Below are positions 1-6,811 of a stretch of 17,707 bases of DNA, piece by piece. Each line of letters opens with the position of its first letter. Position 1 is the first letter of the stretch. The DNA is from Bacteroidales bacterium. GTDB taxonomy: Bacteria; Bacteroidota; Bacteroidia; Bacteroidales; DTU049. Position numbers and translations under genes: made by a program. Below the pieces are notes generated by a model. That model had not been told where the DNA came from. It did no database searches and was given only the letters and a program-made list of their open reading frames with translations. The stretch lies in NCBI GenBank assembly GCA_030017935.1, contig JASEGF010000015.1, positions 1 through 17,707 of the forward strand. The letters are read 5' to 3'.

Positions 1-40
1 GGACAAAGACTTCTGATGGATTTTCGAAAATGTTATTCAT
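1..40 (-). CDS. 5' end of an unidentified leftward gene (partial)
   Basis: On the minus strand an ATG at 40-38 opens a frame reading MNNIFENPSEVFV before the window ends. It is supported mainly by a consensus -7 promoter box 12 bases upstream, the same arrangement seen before other genes here. Thirteen residues are too few to name a product. The gene lies on the same strand as the permease to its right, but its own promoter suggests independent transcription. Confidence 0.5.
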   Translation of the reverse strand, partial: MNNIFENPSEVFV

Positions 41-52
41 AATTTTTTTTTG

Positions 53-60
53 CAAATATA
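53..60 (-). promoter_or_regulatory. -7 promoter box of the left-edge gene
   Basis: The minus strand reads TATATTTG followed by C, an exact match to the Bacteroidota -7 element TAnnTTTG. Its last base is 12 bases before the ATG at 40, predicting a leader of under ten bases. No clear -33 TTTG was seen. Confidence 0.5.
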
Positions 61-116
61 TAAATTATTTATTACCAAAAAACTTGAATTATAAAAACAA
101 TAATAAATTATTTTAA

Positions 117-1001
117 TCATTTTACACTCTTCTTTTTGACCTCTATTTGGGATATATATATCCCTATTATTACTATTATCACACTTAATACTTTTAGAAA
201 ATGAAATTTCTCCGTCCCCATAATTAATGATATTATCAATGTAATTATAGGTATTAAATTTGCAAAAATGGATGTTCTATTAACGCCTATACGTTTCAAT
301 ACCATTGAATACAACGAATATGCTACTCCAGTTGCTAACAATGAAAGTATTAATAAGTATATGATGTATTCTGCGTTCCATTGCATTGTTATTAATTCTC
401 TACCTCTAAAAATGACAATAGGTAGAAAATAGATAGCTCCTATTACGGTTTGCCACATTACTATTTGTAATGTGTGATATTTTTTAATTAATCCTGAAAG
501 ATAATAATTATAAAAGACAGCAGACATTATCGATAGAAATAGTAATAATAATCCCTTTAAACTGATCTCTTGAAGCTTGCCACCGCTACTAATTGCTAAT
601 ATGATTCCAAATATTGTTATTAAAGTTCCTATTAACTGATTGGATTTTAATGGCTCTTTAGCTATAAAAAACATGAAGATTTGTATGAATAATGGTATCA
701 TAGCTATAAATAATGAAACTATAGTAGGGCTAGTGTACAATAGTGCCCCATTTTCTCCAATGAAATATAAAAAAGGCTCAAATAATGCTAACAATAAAAG
801 ATTTTTATAGTCTTTTTTTTCAATTTTTATTGGATTTTTTTTGATTTTTATTACAAAATAAAGTGCTATGCTTCCTAATAATGTCCTTAAAAAAATTAAT
901 TGATGTGGCAATAATCCAGCTGTTAGTAGTATTTTAGAAAAAACAAAGCTACTACCCCATATTATCATTGTCAATATAATAGCACCATATATGCCAATCA
1001 T
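117..1001 (-). CDS. EamA/DMT-superfamily permease
   Basis: A polytopic inner-membrane protein of 294 residues with about ten hydrophobic helices arranged as two five-helix EamA repeats, the usual size for drug/metabolite transporters. The first helix carries the family-typical WGSSFVFSK near residues 15-23, and PTIVSLFIAMIPLF ends the first repeat. The short basic tail IEVKKKSVK is cytoplasmic in such proteins. Substrate cannot be predicted: characterised relatives export amino acids, nucleosides or drugs. The open frame continues upstream to a TTG at 1022, but that TTG lies inside the consensus promoter box at 1020-1027. The ATG at 1001 (MIGIYGAI) is therefore taken as the start. Transcription appears to be monocistronic. 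Confidence 0.9.
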   Translation of the reverse strand: MIGIYGAIILTMIIWGSSFVFSKILLTAGLLPHQLIFLRTLLGSIALYFVIKIKKNPIKIEKKDYKNLLLLALFEPFLYFIGENGALLYTSPTIVSLFIAMIPLFIQIFMFFIAKEPLKSNQLIGTLITIFGIILAISSGGKLQEISLKGLLLLFLSIMSAVFYNYYLSGLIKKYHTLQIVMWQTVIGAIYFLPIVIFRGRELITMQWNAEYIIYLLILSLLATGVAYSLYSMVLKRIGVNRTSIFANLIPIITLIISLIMGTEKFHFLKVLSVIIVIIGIYISQIEVKKKSVK

Positions 1002-1019
1002 AGCTTTATTATCTTGTGG

Positions 1020-1027
1020 CAAAATTA
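1020..1027 (-). promoter_or_regulatory. -7 promoter box of the EamA permease
   Basis: The minus strand reads TAATTTTG followed by CC, an exact TAnnTTTG match. It ends 18 bases before the ATG at 1001. Its overlap with the upstream TTG codon (1022-1020) is the reason for rejecting that longer start. Confidence 0.55.
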
Positions 1028-1116
1028 CTTCTTTTTAATCTATTAGTGTATAATCATTATTTGTTTTTTATTTTATCCTTAACTTTTTTTACTTTTTTAT
1101 TTTGATTATTAATTTT

Positions 1117-1124
1117 TAATTTTG
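1117..1124 (+). promoter_or_regulatory. -7 promoter box of the TPR/DUF4292 operon
   Basis: The box reads TAATTTTG followed by C, an exact TAnnTTTG match, 31 bases before the ATG at 1156. The gap between the divergent permease and TPR promoters is only about 90 bases. Confidence 0.55.
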
Positions 1125-1155
1125 CATAATTAACAAAATTAATTTTAAAAAAATA

Positions 1156-2934
1156 ATGAAACAATTAACAAATATTAATTTTATTTTTAAACGAAAGATA
1201 ATATTTTTTAATAATAAATTCCCTTTTTGGAATTCTATTTTTATCTTTAGTGTATTGTTTTTAGTTTTATCTGGTTGTAGAGTAGAAGATGGGCAGTCTA
1301 GAAATAAATCTAATAACATTATCGAGTTTAATCAATCCATTGTAGAAATTCAAAATTTATTATTAGAAGCTCAAAAAAATTTATTATTCAATAATTTAGA
1401 TAATGCAAAAGAAATTTTAAATATAGTTATAAATAAAAATCCAAAAGAGGATGTAGCCTATTATTTACTTTCTAAATATTATCAATTAGTTAACAAATGG
1501 GATAGTGCAAATTATAATATTAATCTGGCAATTAATTTATCTCCCGATAATTTATATTATTTAGAACAAAGTGCTAATATTCTTGTAAATTTACGTAAAC
1601 ACAAAGATGCTGCACAAAGGTATGAAACTTTAATTGATAAAAATCCTAATATTATTGAATATTATTTCAATGCTGCTCAAATGTATTTAATGGCTTATAT
1701 GCCAAATAATTCATTAGAGGTTTTAACTAAATTAGAAAATAAACATGGGTTTATGCCAGAGGTAGGTTTTTATAAATATCAAATTTATGCTTTATTGAAT
1801 AAAAATGATGAAGCTCTCGATGAATTATGGAGATGCATTCAATATGACCCTTCTAATTTGGAATTCAAAAAAGAATATTCTTCTTTTGCCATAGAAAAAG
1901 GCAAAGTAACTGCCCTGTATCGTCTAGTACAATGGGCTAAACAGAGAGATAGCAGTGATGGTTATGCTGCTCTCTTTGCTTCTAATTACTATTTCGCTAT
2001 TAACAAAACTGCAGAAATGAAAAAAGAATTATTAATTGCTATTCAAGATCCTAGAGTCGATTTTCAAGATAAATTACAAGTTATATTATCTAGTCTTGAT
2101 AATCCTAACATAGATGATACATTTATTAATCAACTTTTTGAGATTTTAAAAAATTTACATAATGATAAAGCTGAAACTTATAATATCATTGGGCTTTATT
2201 ATCAATCAAAAAATATGTTAGATTCTTCTATTTATAATTTTAAAAAAGCTCTAATGCTAGACTCTACTAATGATGCTACATATAGGAATATAATTTTAGC
2301 TTATCAATCAAAAAATGCATATGACAGTATGCTTTTTTATGCTAATAAAGCTTTATCATTTTATCCTGATATTGCAGAATTTTTTTTCTATGGTGGATAT
2401 GCTGCTTTCATGATCAAAGATTATAATCAATCTATTCATTTATTAAATAATGCATTGAATTTTTTAACAAGTAAAAATAAAAACTTAACTAATACTATCA
2501 ATGAGCTTTTAGCTAATGCTTACTATGAAACTGGTCAATATAATGAAGCCTTTGATTATTTTGAAAAATCTATAAAAGCAAATCCTACTAATGCAACTTT
2601 AAAAAATAATTACGCATATTTTTTAGCCCAACAAGATACTTTATTAGACAAGGCATTAACTTTAATAGATGAAGCTCTTAAATTAGAACCTAATAATCCA
2701 TCATTTATTGATACTAAAGCTTGGATACTTTTTAAATTAAATAATTTAAATGATGCTAAAAATTGGATTGATAAAGCTTTGATATACAATGATTCAGATC
2801 CAGATATCCTAGAGCATGCTGGCGATATTTATTATCTTTTAAATCTGAAAGATGATGCAATCACTTTTTGGCAAAAAGCTATAGAGAATGGCAAAAATCC
2901 TGATTTAATAAATAATAAATTAAAAGATAAATAA
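1156..2934 (+). CDS. TPR-repeat lipoprotein
   Basis: A 592-residue protein with a long basic, hydrophobic N-terminus ending in a lipobox L38-S-G-C41, so probably a lipoprotein exported across the inner membrane. The rest is almost entirely helical tetratricopeptide repeats. Clear units include the stretches around residues 75-150, 360-400 and 450-590, with conserved A/Y/P spacing such as AKEILNIVINKNP, AFDYFEKSIKANP and ALTLIDEALKLEPNNPSF. TPR arrays scaffold protein complexes and have no catalytic activity. In Bacteroidota a large TPR protein commonly precedes a DUF4292 lipoprotein, as here (8-base gap), so both probably act in the same envelope process. The exact partner is unknown. It has its own promoter box at 1117-1124. 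Base composition matches its neighbours. Confidence 0.88.
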   Translation: MKQLTNINFIFKRKIIFFNNKFPFWNSIFIFSVLFLVLSGCRVEDGQSRNKSNNIIEFNQSIVEIQNLLLEAQKNLLFNNLDNAKEILNIVINKNPKEDVAYYLLSKYYQLVNKWDSANYNINLAINLSPDNLYYLEQSANILVNLRKHKDAAQRYETLIDKNPNIIEYYFNAAQMYLMAYMPNNSLEVLTKLENKHGFMPEVGFYKYQIYALLNKNDEALDELWRCIQYDPSNLEFKKEYSSFAIEKGKVTALYRLVQWAKQRDSSDGYAALFASNYYFAINKTAEMKKELLIAIQDPRVDFQDKLQVILSSLDNPNIDDTFINQLFEILKNLHNDKAETYNIIGLYYQSKNMLDSSIYNFKKALMLDSTNDATYRNIILAYQSKNAYDSMLFYANKALSFYPDIAEFFFYGGYAAFMIKDYNQSIHLLNNALNFLTSKNKNLTNTINELLANAYYETGQYNEAFDYFEKSIKANPTNATLKNNYAYFLAQQDTLLDKALTLIDEALKLEPNNPSFIDTKAWILFKLNNLNDAKNWIDKALIYNDSDPDILEHAGDIYYLLNLKDDAITFWQKAIENGKNPDLINNKLKDK

Positions 2935-2942
2935 ATACCTCA

Positions 2943-3749
2943 ATGGTCAACATGAATTTCAAACATTTCATTTATATAATTTTTTTTTGTATTTTACTAT
3001 CCAGTTGTAGAGTTACAAAATCTAATCAGATTTCCACTGATGAACCTCAAAATATAATAACAGATACTGTTTCAATTTCTCAGGAGCCATCTTTCACTAA
3101 TGTTTTTCTAAAAGCTGATTGTGAACTTATAAGTAACAATAATTCCACTAATTTTAATGCAAATATTATAATTATACACGATAGTGTAATTTGGATTAGT
3201 GCTACAGCCATTGCAGGTATAGAAGCATTCAGAATATTATGCACAATAGACAGTATCAAAATTATTGATAGATTAAATAAGGAATATTATGCATCTACTT
3301 ATCAAGAAATAAATAATAAAATGGGCATATGTATCAATTTTAATCTTCTTGAAGCATTGATAACAGCTAAAGAGTCCAAAAGTTTACAAAAGGAAATTTT
3401 ACAAAAAAATATAGATTCTACTTATTCTGATTATACTATTTCTCAAATAATTGATATTACTAATGATGAGAGCTGTCATTTTTTACAAAAAATAAAACTA
3501 TCTTCTATGTCAAATAGAATATTGCAAAATGAGATAAATTATTTAGATAAAGGCACTTTAACTGTTGTATTTAATTATGATGAGTATATAAGCCAGGATA
3601 GTTTATTTATACCTCAAAAAATTAATATAGATATTAAAACACTAGAAGGCATTATTTCTCAAATTATAATGAATATCAAGCAAATCAAAATCAATCAAAC
3701 TATAGCTACACCATTTAGTAAACCGAATTGGAATAAATCAAGTAATTAA
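2943..3749 (+). CDS. DUF4292-family lipoprotein
   Basis: A 268-residue predicted lipoprotein: hydrophobic signal to a lipobox L19-S-S-C22, then a beta-rich domain. The stretch around residues 75-125 (IIHDSVIWISA, GIEAFRILCTIDSI, LNKEYYASTY) is the hallmark of DUF4292, a Bacteroidota-restricted family whose pattern resembles LolA/LolB/LppX-like lipid-binding barrels (a fold resemblance from memory, not tested). A role in outer-membrane lipid or lipoprotein handling is inference. The start at 2943 lies 8 bases after the TPR stop. A second ATG at 2952 (MNFKHF) gives an equally good signal peptide and cannot be excluded. It is co-transcribed with the TPR gene and followed by the terminator at 3789-3820. 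In many relatives an M23 peptidase/EnvC-like gene follows; it is absent here. Confidence 0.82.
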   Translation: MVNMNFKHFIYIIFFCILLSSCRVTKSNQISTDEPQNIITDTVSISQEPSFTNVFLKADCELISNNNSTNFNANIIIIHDSVIWISATAIAGIEAFRILCTIDSIKIIDRLNKEYYASTYQEINNKMGICINFNLLEALITAKESKSLQKEILQKNIDSTYSDYTISQIIDITNDESCHFLQKIKLSSMSNRILQNEINYLDKGTLTVVFNYDEYISQDSLFIPQKINIDIKTLEGIISQIIMNIKQIKINQTIATPFSKPNWNKSSN

Positions 3750-3788
3750 ATTTTAACGAATCAATAATTCATCTAAAATTAAAAAATA

Positions 3789-3820
3789 AAAAGGTAAGAA
3801 ATCATATATTCTTACCTTTT
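3789..3820. terminator. Bidirectional hairpin terminator between DUF4292 and usp genes
   Basis: The arms AAAAGGTAAGAA (3789-3800) and TTCTTACCTTTT (3809-3820) pair perfectly over 12 bp around an 8-base loop. The A/T ends give a U-tract in both directions, suiting the converging transcripts. Confidence 0.85.
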
Positions 3821-3832
3821 CTCCAAAATTAT

Positions 3833-3867
3833 ATTCTAATATTTTTTTAATACTAGAATATTAGAAT
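3833..3867 (-). terminator. Inverted repeat over the usp stop codon, possible second terminator
   Basis: ATTCTAATATT (3833-3843) and AATATTAGAAT (3857-3867) form an 11-bp perfect stem with a 13-base loop. One arm covers the TAA stop of the leftward usp gene (3863-3861). The stem is A/U-rich and weaker than 3789-3820. It may stabilise the 3' end or act as an accessory terminator. Confidence 0.45.
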
Positions 3868-4715
3868 CCTACGTAAGTAAAATTAATTTCTCTAGGATTA
3901 ATAGCCATTACAGGTATTTGATAATCATTAAAAAGTACGATTTCATCATCTGGTTTCAACATAAAGTTAAACATATTCACATGGTCAGGATCGGTAATTA
4001 TAAGTATCAAATCTGCATCTATATTGTGAGCATATTCTATAACTTGTTCGGGAAATTTTTTCGAGCTTTCATTCTCATCATCTTTATAGTCCACGACATA
4101 TTTCACTTCATTAGCTTTGAAAAGTTGTTCTACTTTAGACAGAATGGTTCGTATCTTAACAGGATAAATAGGATCTACTTTATCTGAACGTACTTTCAGA
4201 TGTATAGTAGCATCAAATAATTTGCTCACATAGATTGCCCATTTAATTTTTTGTCTAGATTCCAAGGTATCATCTAGCGGAGTTACAATGTTTTTATATG
4301 GACGATAGAATTTGTTCTGAACAACAATGAAAGGGATTTTACTACTAGTAATTACTCTACGTGCATAGCTGCCAAAAAAGTTTTGAATACCTTTACGACC
4401 GTGTGTGCCCATAACTACTAAAAAAGCATTATGTTCTTCACTAGCTTGAGCTATATCTGTAAATATGCTACCTTCTCTAGCTTCGTACTGAAATGGAATA
4501 CCATATTGTGCTGATAACTCATCAGCTTTTTCTTGTAATTTTTCATTAACAAGCTCATTAGTAACCTTATAAACATTTAATAACTCACGTGTATCTTTGT
4601 TTATAATATGCAATAATACAACAGGAATCTCTAAATCTTTAGCTATATGGGCTGCATGATCTACAGCATAATGTGCTACTTCTGTGAAGTCAAATGGAAC
4701 TAATATTACACTCAT
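3861..4715 (-). CDS. Universal stress protein, tandem UspA domains
   Basis: A 284-residue cytoplasmic protein made of two Usp domains (about 1-135 and 138-280), the common Bacteroidota length. The first begins MSVILVPFDF, with the ATP-contact D9 region, and carries the nucleotide loop GTHG (103-106) followed by GS (115-116). The family signature is G-2x-G-9x-G(S/T); here I count eight rather than nine residues before GS. The second domain (KNIVTPLDD onwards) ends VMAINP and lacks a recognisable G-rich loop, so it is probably structural. Usp proteins bind ATP and modulate stress survival by unclear mechanisms. It follows the HD-domain gene by 30 bases on the same strand and is probably co-transcribed with it. 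No promoter box was seen in that gap. Confidence 0.9.
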   Translation of the reverse strand: MSVILVPFDFTEVAHYAVDHAAHIAKDLEIPVVLLHIINKDTRELLNVYKVTNELVNEKLQEKADELSAQYGIPFQYEAREGSIFTDIAQASEEHNAFLVVMGTHGRKGIQNFFGSYARRVITSSKIPFIVVQNKFYRPYKNIVTPLDDTLESRQKIKWAIYVSKLFDATIHLKVRSDKVDPIYPVKIRTILSKVEQLFKANEVKYVVDYKDDENESSKKFPEQVIEYAHNIDADLILIITDPDHVNMFNFMLKPDDEIVLFNDYQIPVMAINPREINFTYVGF

Positions 4716-4745
4716 ATTTTTTTATTTTAATTGTTTTTCTTTTAA

Positions 4746-5336
4746 TTAGACACGTATTTTTTCTAAAAGTTTAATAACCATATCTAAATTAGCCAATTTC
4801 TTTTCATTTCTCAAATTATACGCAGATCTAGTAAAATAGTTATGTTTTTTCAAAAAATCTACCTCTAGCTCATACCAATCTTCTATACTATAATGAATAC
4901 CATATTCATCTAATTCTTTTCTTAGATTTGATGCCTTTAGGAAATAATCATCTCTACCTAAATAATCTAAATCTGAGTCACACAATACAGCACTCACTCT
5001 ATCAAAAGGATGTTGAGGCATCTGAGTAGTTCTGATCACTTCATTAATATAAACTACTGATTCCTTATCATATCCATATTTAGGTAAAACAAGGTTTGCT
5101 ATAGCTGCTGAGGCATCTTCATTTTTTGTATATCTGATTAGATAACCAGCATCATGAAAAACTGCAGCAGTGAATAAATATATTTTATCAATTTCTGAAA
5201 AACCTTCTATCTCACTATACATCTCCGCTGATGATAAAACATCTAATGTGTGATCTATACCATGATAATATAGATTCTTTGGTAACCCTTTCGCTAATCT
5301 ATTTAGCAAATATTGTTTTACACCTTCATAATTCAT
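4746..5336 (-). CDS. HD-domain metal-dependent phosphohydrolase
   Basis: A 196-residue soluble protein with an HD fold. Candidate metal ligands are H29 in YHGIDHTLDV, the H61-D62 pair in AAVFHDAGY, and D120 or D122 in LCDSDLDYLG, in the correct order and spacing for an H...HD...D site. HD enzymes cleave phosphomonoesters or phosphodiesters of nucleotides, including ppGpp and cyclic dinucleotides. The substrate cannot be told from sequence, and the length is too short for RelA/SpoT or dGTPase. It is the first gene of a two-gene unit with the universal stress protein, from the promoter box at 5365-5372. The start ATG at 5336 gives MNYEGVKQYL. Confidence 0.88.
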   Translation of the reverse strand: MNYEGVKQYLLNRLAKGLPKNLYYHGIDHTLDVLSSAEMYSEIEGFSEIDKIYLFTAAVFHDAGYLIRYTKNEDASAAIANLVLPKYGYDKESVVYINEVIRTTQMPQHPFDRVSAVLCDSDLDYLGRDDYFLKASNLRKELDEYGIHYSIEDWYELEVDFLKKHNYFTRSAYNLRNEKKLANLDMVIKLLEKIRV

Positions 5337-5364
5337 TTGATTGGTCTACAAAAATTACTTATGG

Positions 5365-5372
5365 CAAAGATA
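5365..5372 (-). promoter_or_regulatory. -7 promoter box of the HD/usp operon
   Basis: The minus strand reads TATCTTTG followed by C, an exact TAnnTTTG match, 28 bases before the ATG at 5336. It is divergent from the box at 5401-5408, with only about 28 bases between them. Confidence 0.55.
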
Positions 5373-5400
5373 ATAAAAAAATCATTCTTAATAAATATTA

Positions 5401-5408
5401 TAAATTTG
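5401..5408 (+). promoter_or_regulatory. -7 promoter box of the ICMT-like methyltransferase
   Basis: The box reads TAAATTTG followed by C, an exact TAnnTTTG match, 16 bases before the ATG at 5425. The predicted leader is roughly a dozen bases. Confidence 0.55.
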
Positions 5409-5424
5409 CATTTAAAATAAATTT

Positions 5425-6162
5425 ATGACAGAATCATTGCCCAATAATCCTAATAGTACAATGGTAAAAATAGGATCTTTCTTTTTTCATATTCGCAACT
5501 ATTTATTCCCATTTTTTTATTTAATTCTTTTTGTGCCATCTCCGAGAATTTTTAATTCCTTTTATACTCCATTGATTTTAGGTTTGCTAATATTATTTTG
5601 TGGACTATTAATAAGGCAATTAACTATAGGATTAGTAAATATAAATAGAGCTGGTAAAAACAAACAAGTACATGCTGATATTTTACATACTGATGGCTTA
5701 TTTTCTCATAGTCGTAATCCACTTTATTTGGGTAATGTTCTAGAAATTTTTGGGTTAGCCATTTTATCTAACTCTTTGATTTTTTTAGTCATTATGTTCC
5801 CTTTTTTTGTATTTATCTATCAATCAATAATAATTGCTGAAGAGGATTTCTTATATAAAAAATTTGGACAAGAATATCTGGAATATAAAAAACGTGTACC
5901 TAGGTGGCTGCCTAATCTTAAAGGCATTAAAAGAACATTTCAATCAATGAATTTTAATTACAAAAGAGTATTGTTAAAAGAATATACAACTACATTTATT
6001 GCATTGCTCGCTGCTACTCTTCTTATTATGAAATTATACTATTATTTTTACCCAAGCACATTTATAAGTAGTTTATCATATTTTATAATTTTAATTGCAT
6101 TATTAATCATCGCATATTTTATAATTAGATATTTGAAAAAATCTCATAAGCTAACTAGTTAA
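5425..6162 (+). CDS. Isoprenylcysteine carboxyl methyltransferase-like membrane methyltransferase
   Basis: A 245-residue integral membrane protein. Residues about 25-160 match the ICMT/PEMT methyltransferase core: HTDGLFSHSRNPLYLG (88-103) with R97-N98-P99-Y101, and then EEDFLYKKFG (139-148) followed by YLEYKKRVPRWLP. In this family these segments form the S-adenosylmethionine and acceptor sites. Bacterial members methylate lipid-like or small hydrophobic substrates; protein prenylcysteine is unlikely in a bacterium, so the substrate is unknown. After WLP the protein continues for about 80 residues with two more predicted helices (about 185-207 and 212-235), longer than minimal family members. 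It is transcribed from its own box at 5401-5408. The gap to the next gene is 65 bases and contains another promoter. Confidence 0.87.
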   Translation: MTESLPNNPNSTMVKIGSFFFHIRNYLFPFFYLILFVPSPRIFNSFYTPLILGLLILFCGLLIRQLTIGLVNINRAGKNKQVHADILHTDGLFSHSRNPLYLGNVLEIFGLAILSNSLIFLVIMFPFFVFIYQSIIIAEEDFLYKKFGQEYLEYKKRVPRWLPNLKGIKRTFQSMNFNYKRVLLKEYTTTFIALLAATLLIMKLYYYFYPSTFISSLSYFIILIALLIIAYFIIRYLKKSHKLTS

Positions 6163-6209
6163 ATAAAAATTTTATACAAAAATTTTTAAACGAATCGGGT
6201 TAAATATAT

Positions 6210-6217
6210 TAACTTTG
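6210..6217 (+). promoter_or_regulatory. -7 promoter box of the small lipoprotein/porX unit
   Basis: The box reads TAACTTTG followed by C, an exact TAnnTTTG match, 10 bases before the ATG at 6228. The leader would be about five bases. Confidence 0.55.
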
Positions 6218-6227
6218 CAAAAAAAAT

Positions 6228-6773
6228 ATGAAAAAAGTTAATATTTTGTTTATATGTTTAGCATTTATAATTTTAAATAGTTGTACATCTGCACATTTAA
6301 ATCAAAAATACACATATCTCAATAAAGTACCAGTAAATGCTCAAGTAGAAAATAATTATGCTATAACTAACAAAGTAAAAAATCAGACTGAAGTTACCAA
6401 TAATGAATTTTTTGCTGATAAAATTAATGATAATATATCAGCTAAGCAAGAAATATCAAGTCCAAGTATCTCAATTGTAACAAATAAATCATCTGCTAAA
6501 AAGCAATTTAATTTTAATAAAACCTTTAATTCTCTTAAACCATTTACCTCGATAGAAGCAACCCATTTTAAACAACAATTAAACACATTAGATAATACGT
6601 CTATAGTAGATATTGACACATTAACAAAAGTGCTTATAGGATTATTAATCTTGTCATTAATCTTAGTTGTTTTAGATCTAATATTGCCAGGAGATGTATT
6701 TTCTATAATTTCTACAATAATTTTAATATTAATTTTAATCTACGGAATTTATTTTCTATTTCAATTATTATAA
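6228..6773 (+). CDS. Small lipoprotein with C-terminal membrane helices, unknown function
   Basis: A 181-residue protein that I do not recognise. It has a short basic/hydrophobic signal ending in a lipobox L16-N-S-C19. A polar, N/K/S/T-rich linker of about 115 residues with no visible domain follows. The end (about 134-180) is very hydrophobic and reads as two helices split by the turn ILPGD near 153-157. A lipidated N-terminus plus membrane helices suggests retention in the inner membrane, with the linker in the periplasm. It lies 38 bases upstream of porX on the same strand, with no consensus promoter in the gap, so the two may be co-transcribed. A link to the type IX secretion regulator is inference from position only. 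Confidence 0.75.
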   Translation: MKKVNILFICLAFIILNSCTSAHLNQKYTYLNKVPVNAQVENNYAITNKVKNQTEVTNNEFFADKINDNISAKQEISSPSISIVTNKSSAKKQFNFNKTFNSLKPFTSIEATHFKQQLNTLDNTSIVDIDTLTKVLIGLLILSLILVVLDLILPGDVFSIISTIILILILIYGIYFLFQLL

Positions 6774-6811
6774 TTAACTTAAAAAAAATTCGTTAATACA
6801 AAAACGAAATC

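Noticed and set aside
1002..1022. TTG start at 1022 for the EamA permease (adds MPQDNKA)
   Set aside because: The TTG lies inside an exact promoter -7 box at 1020-1027, and ATG at 1001 gives a normal first helix.
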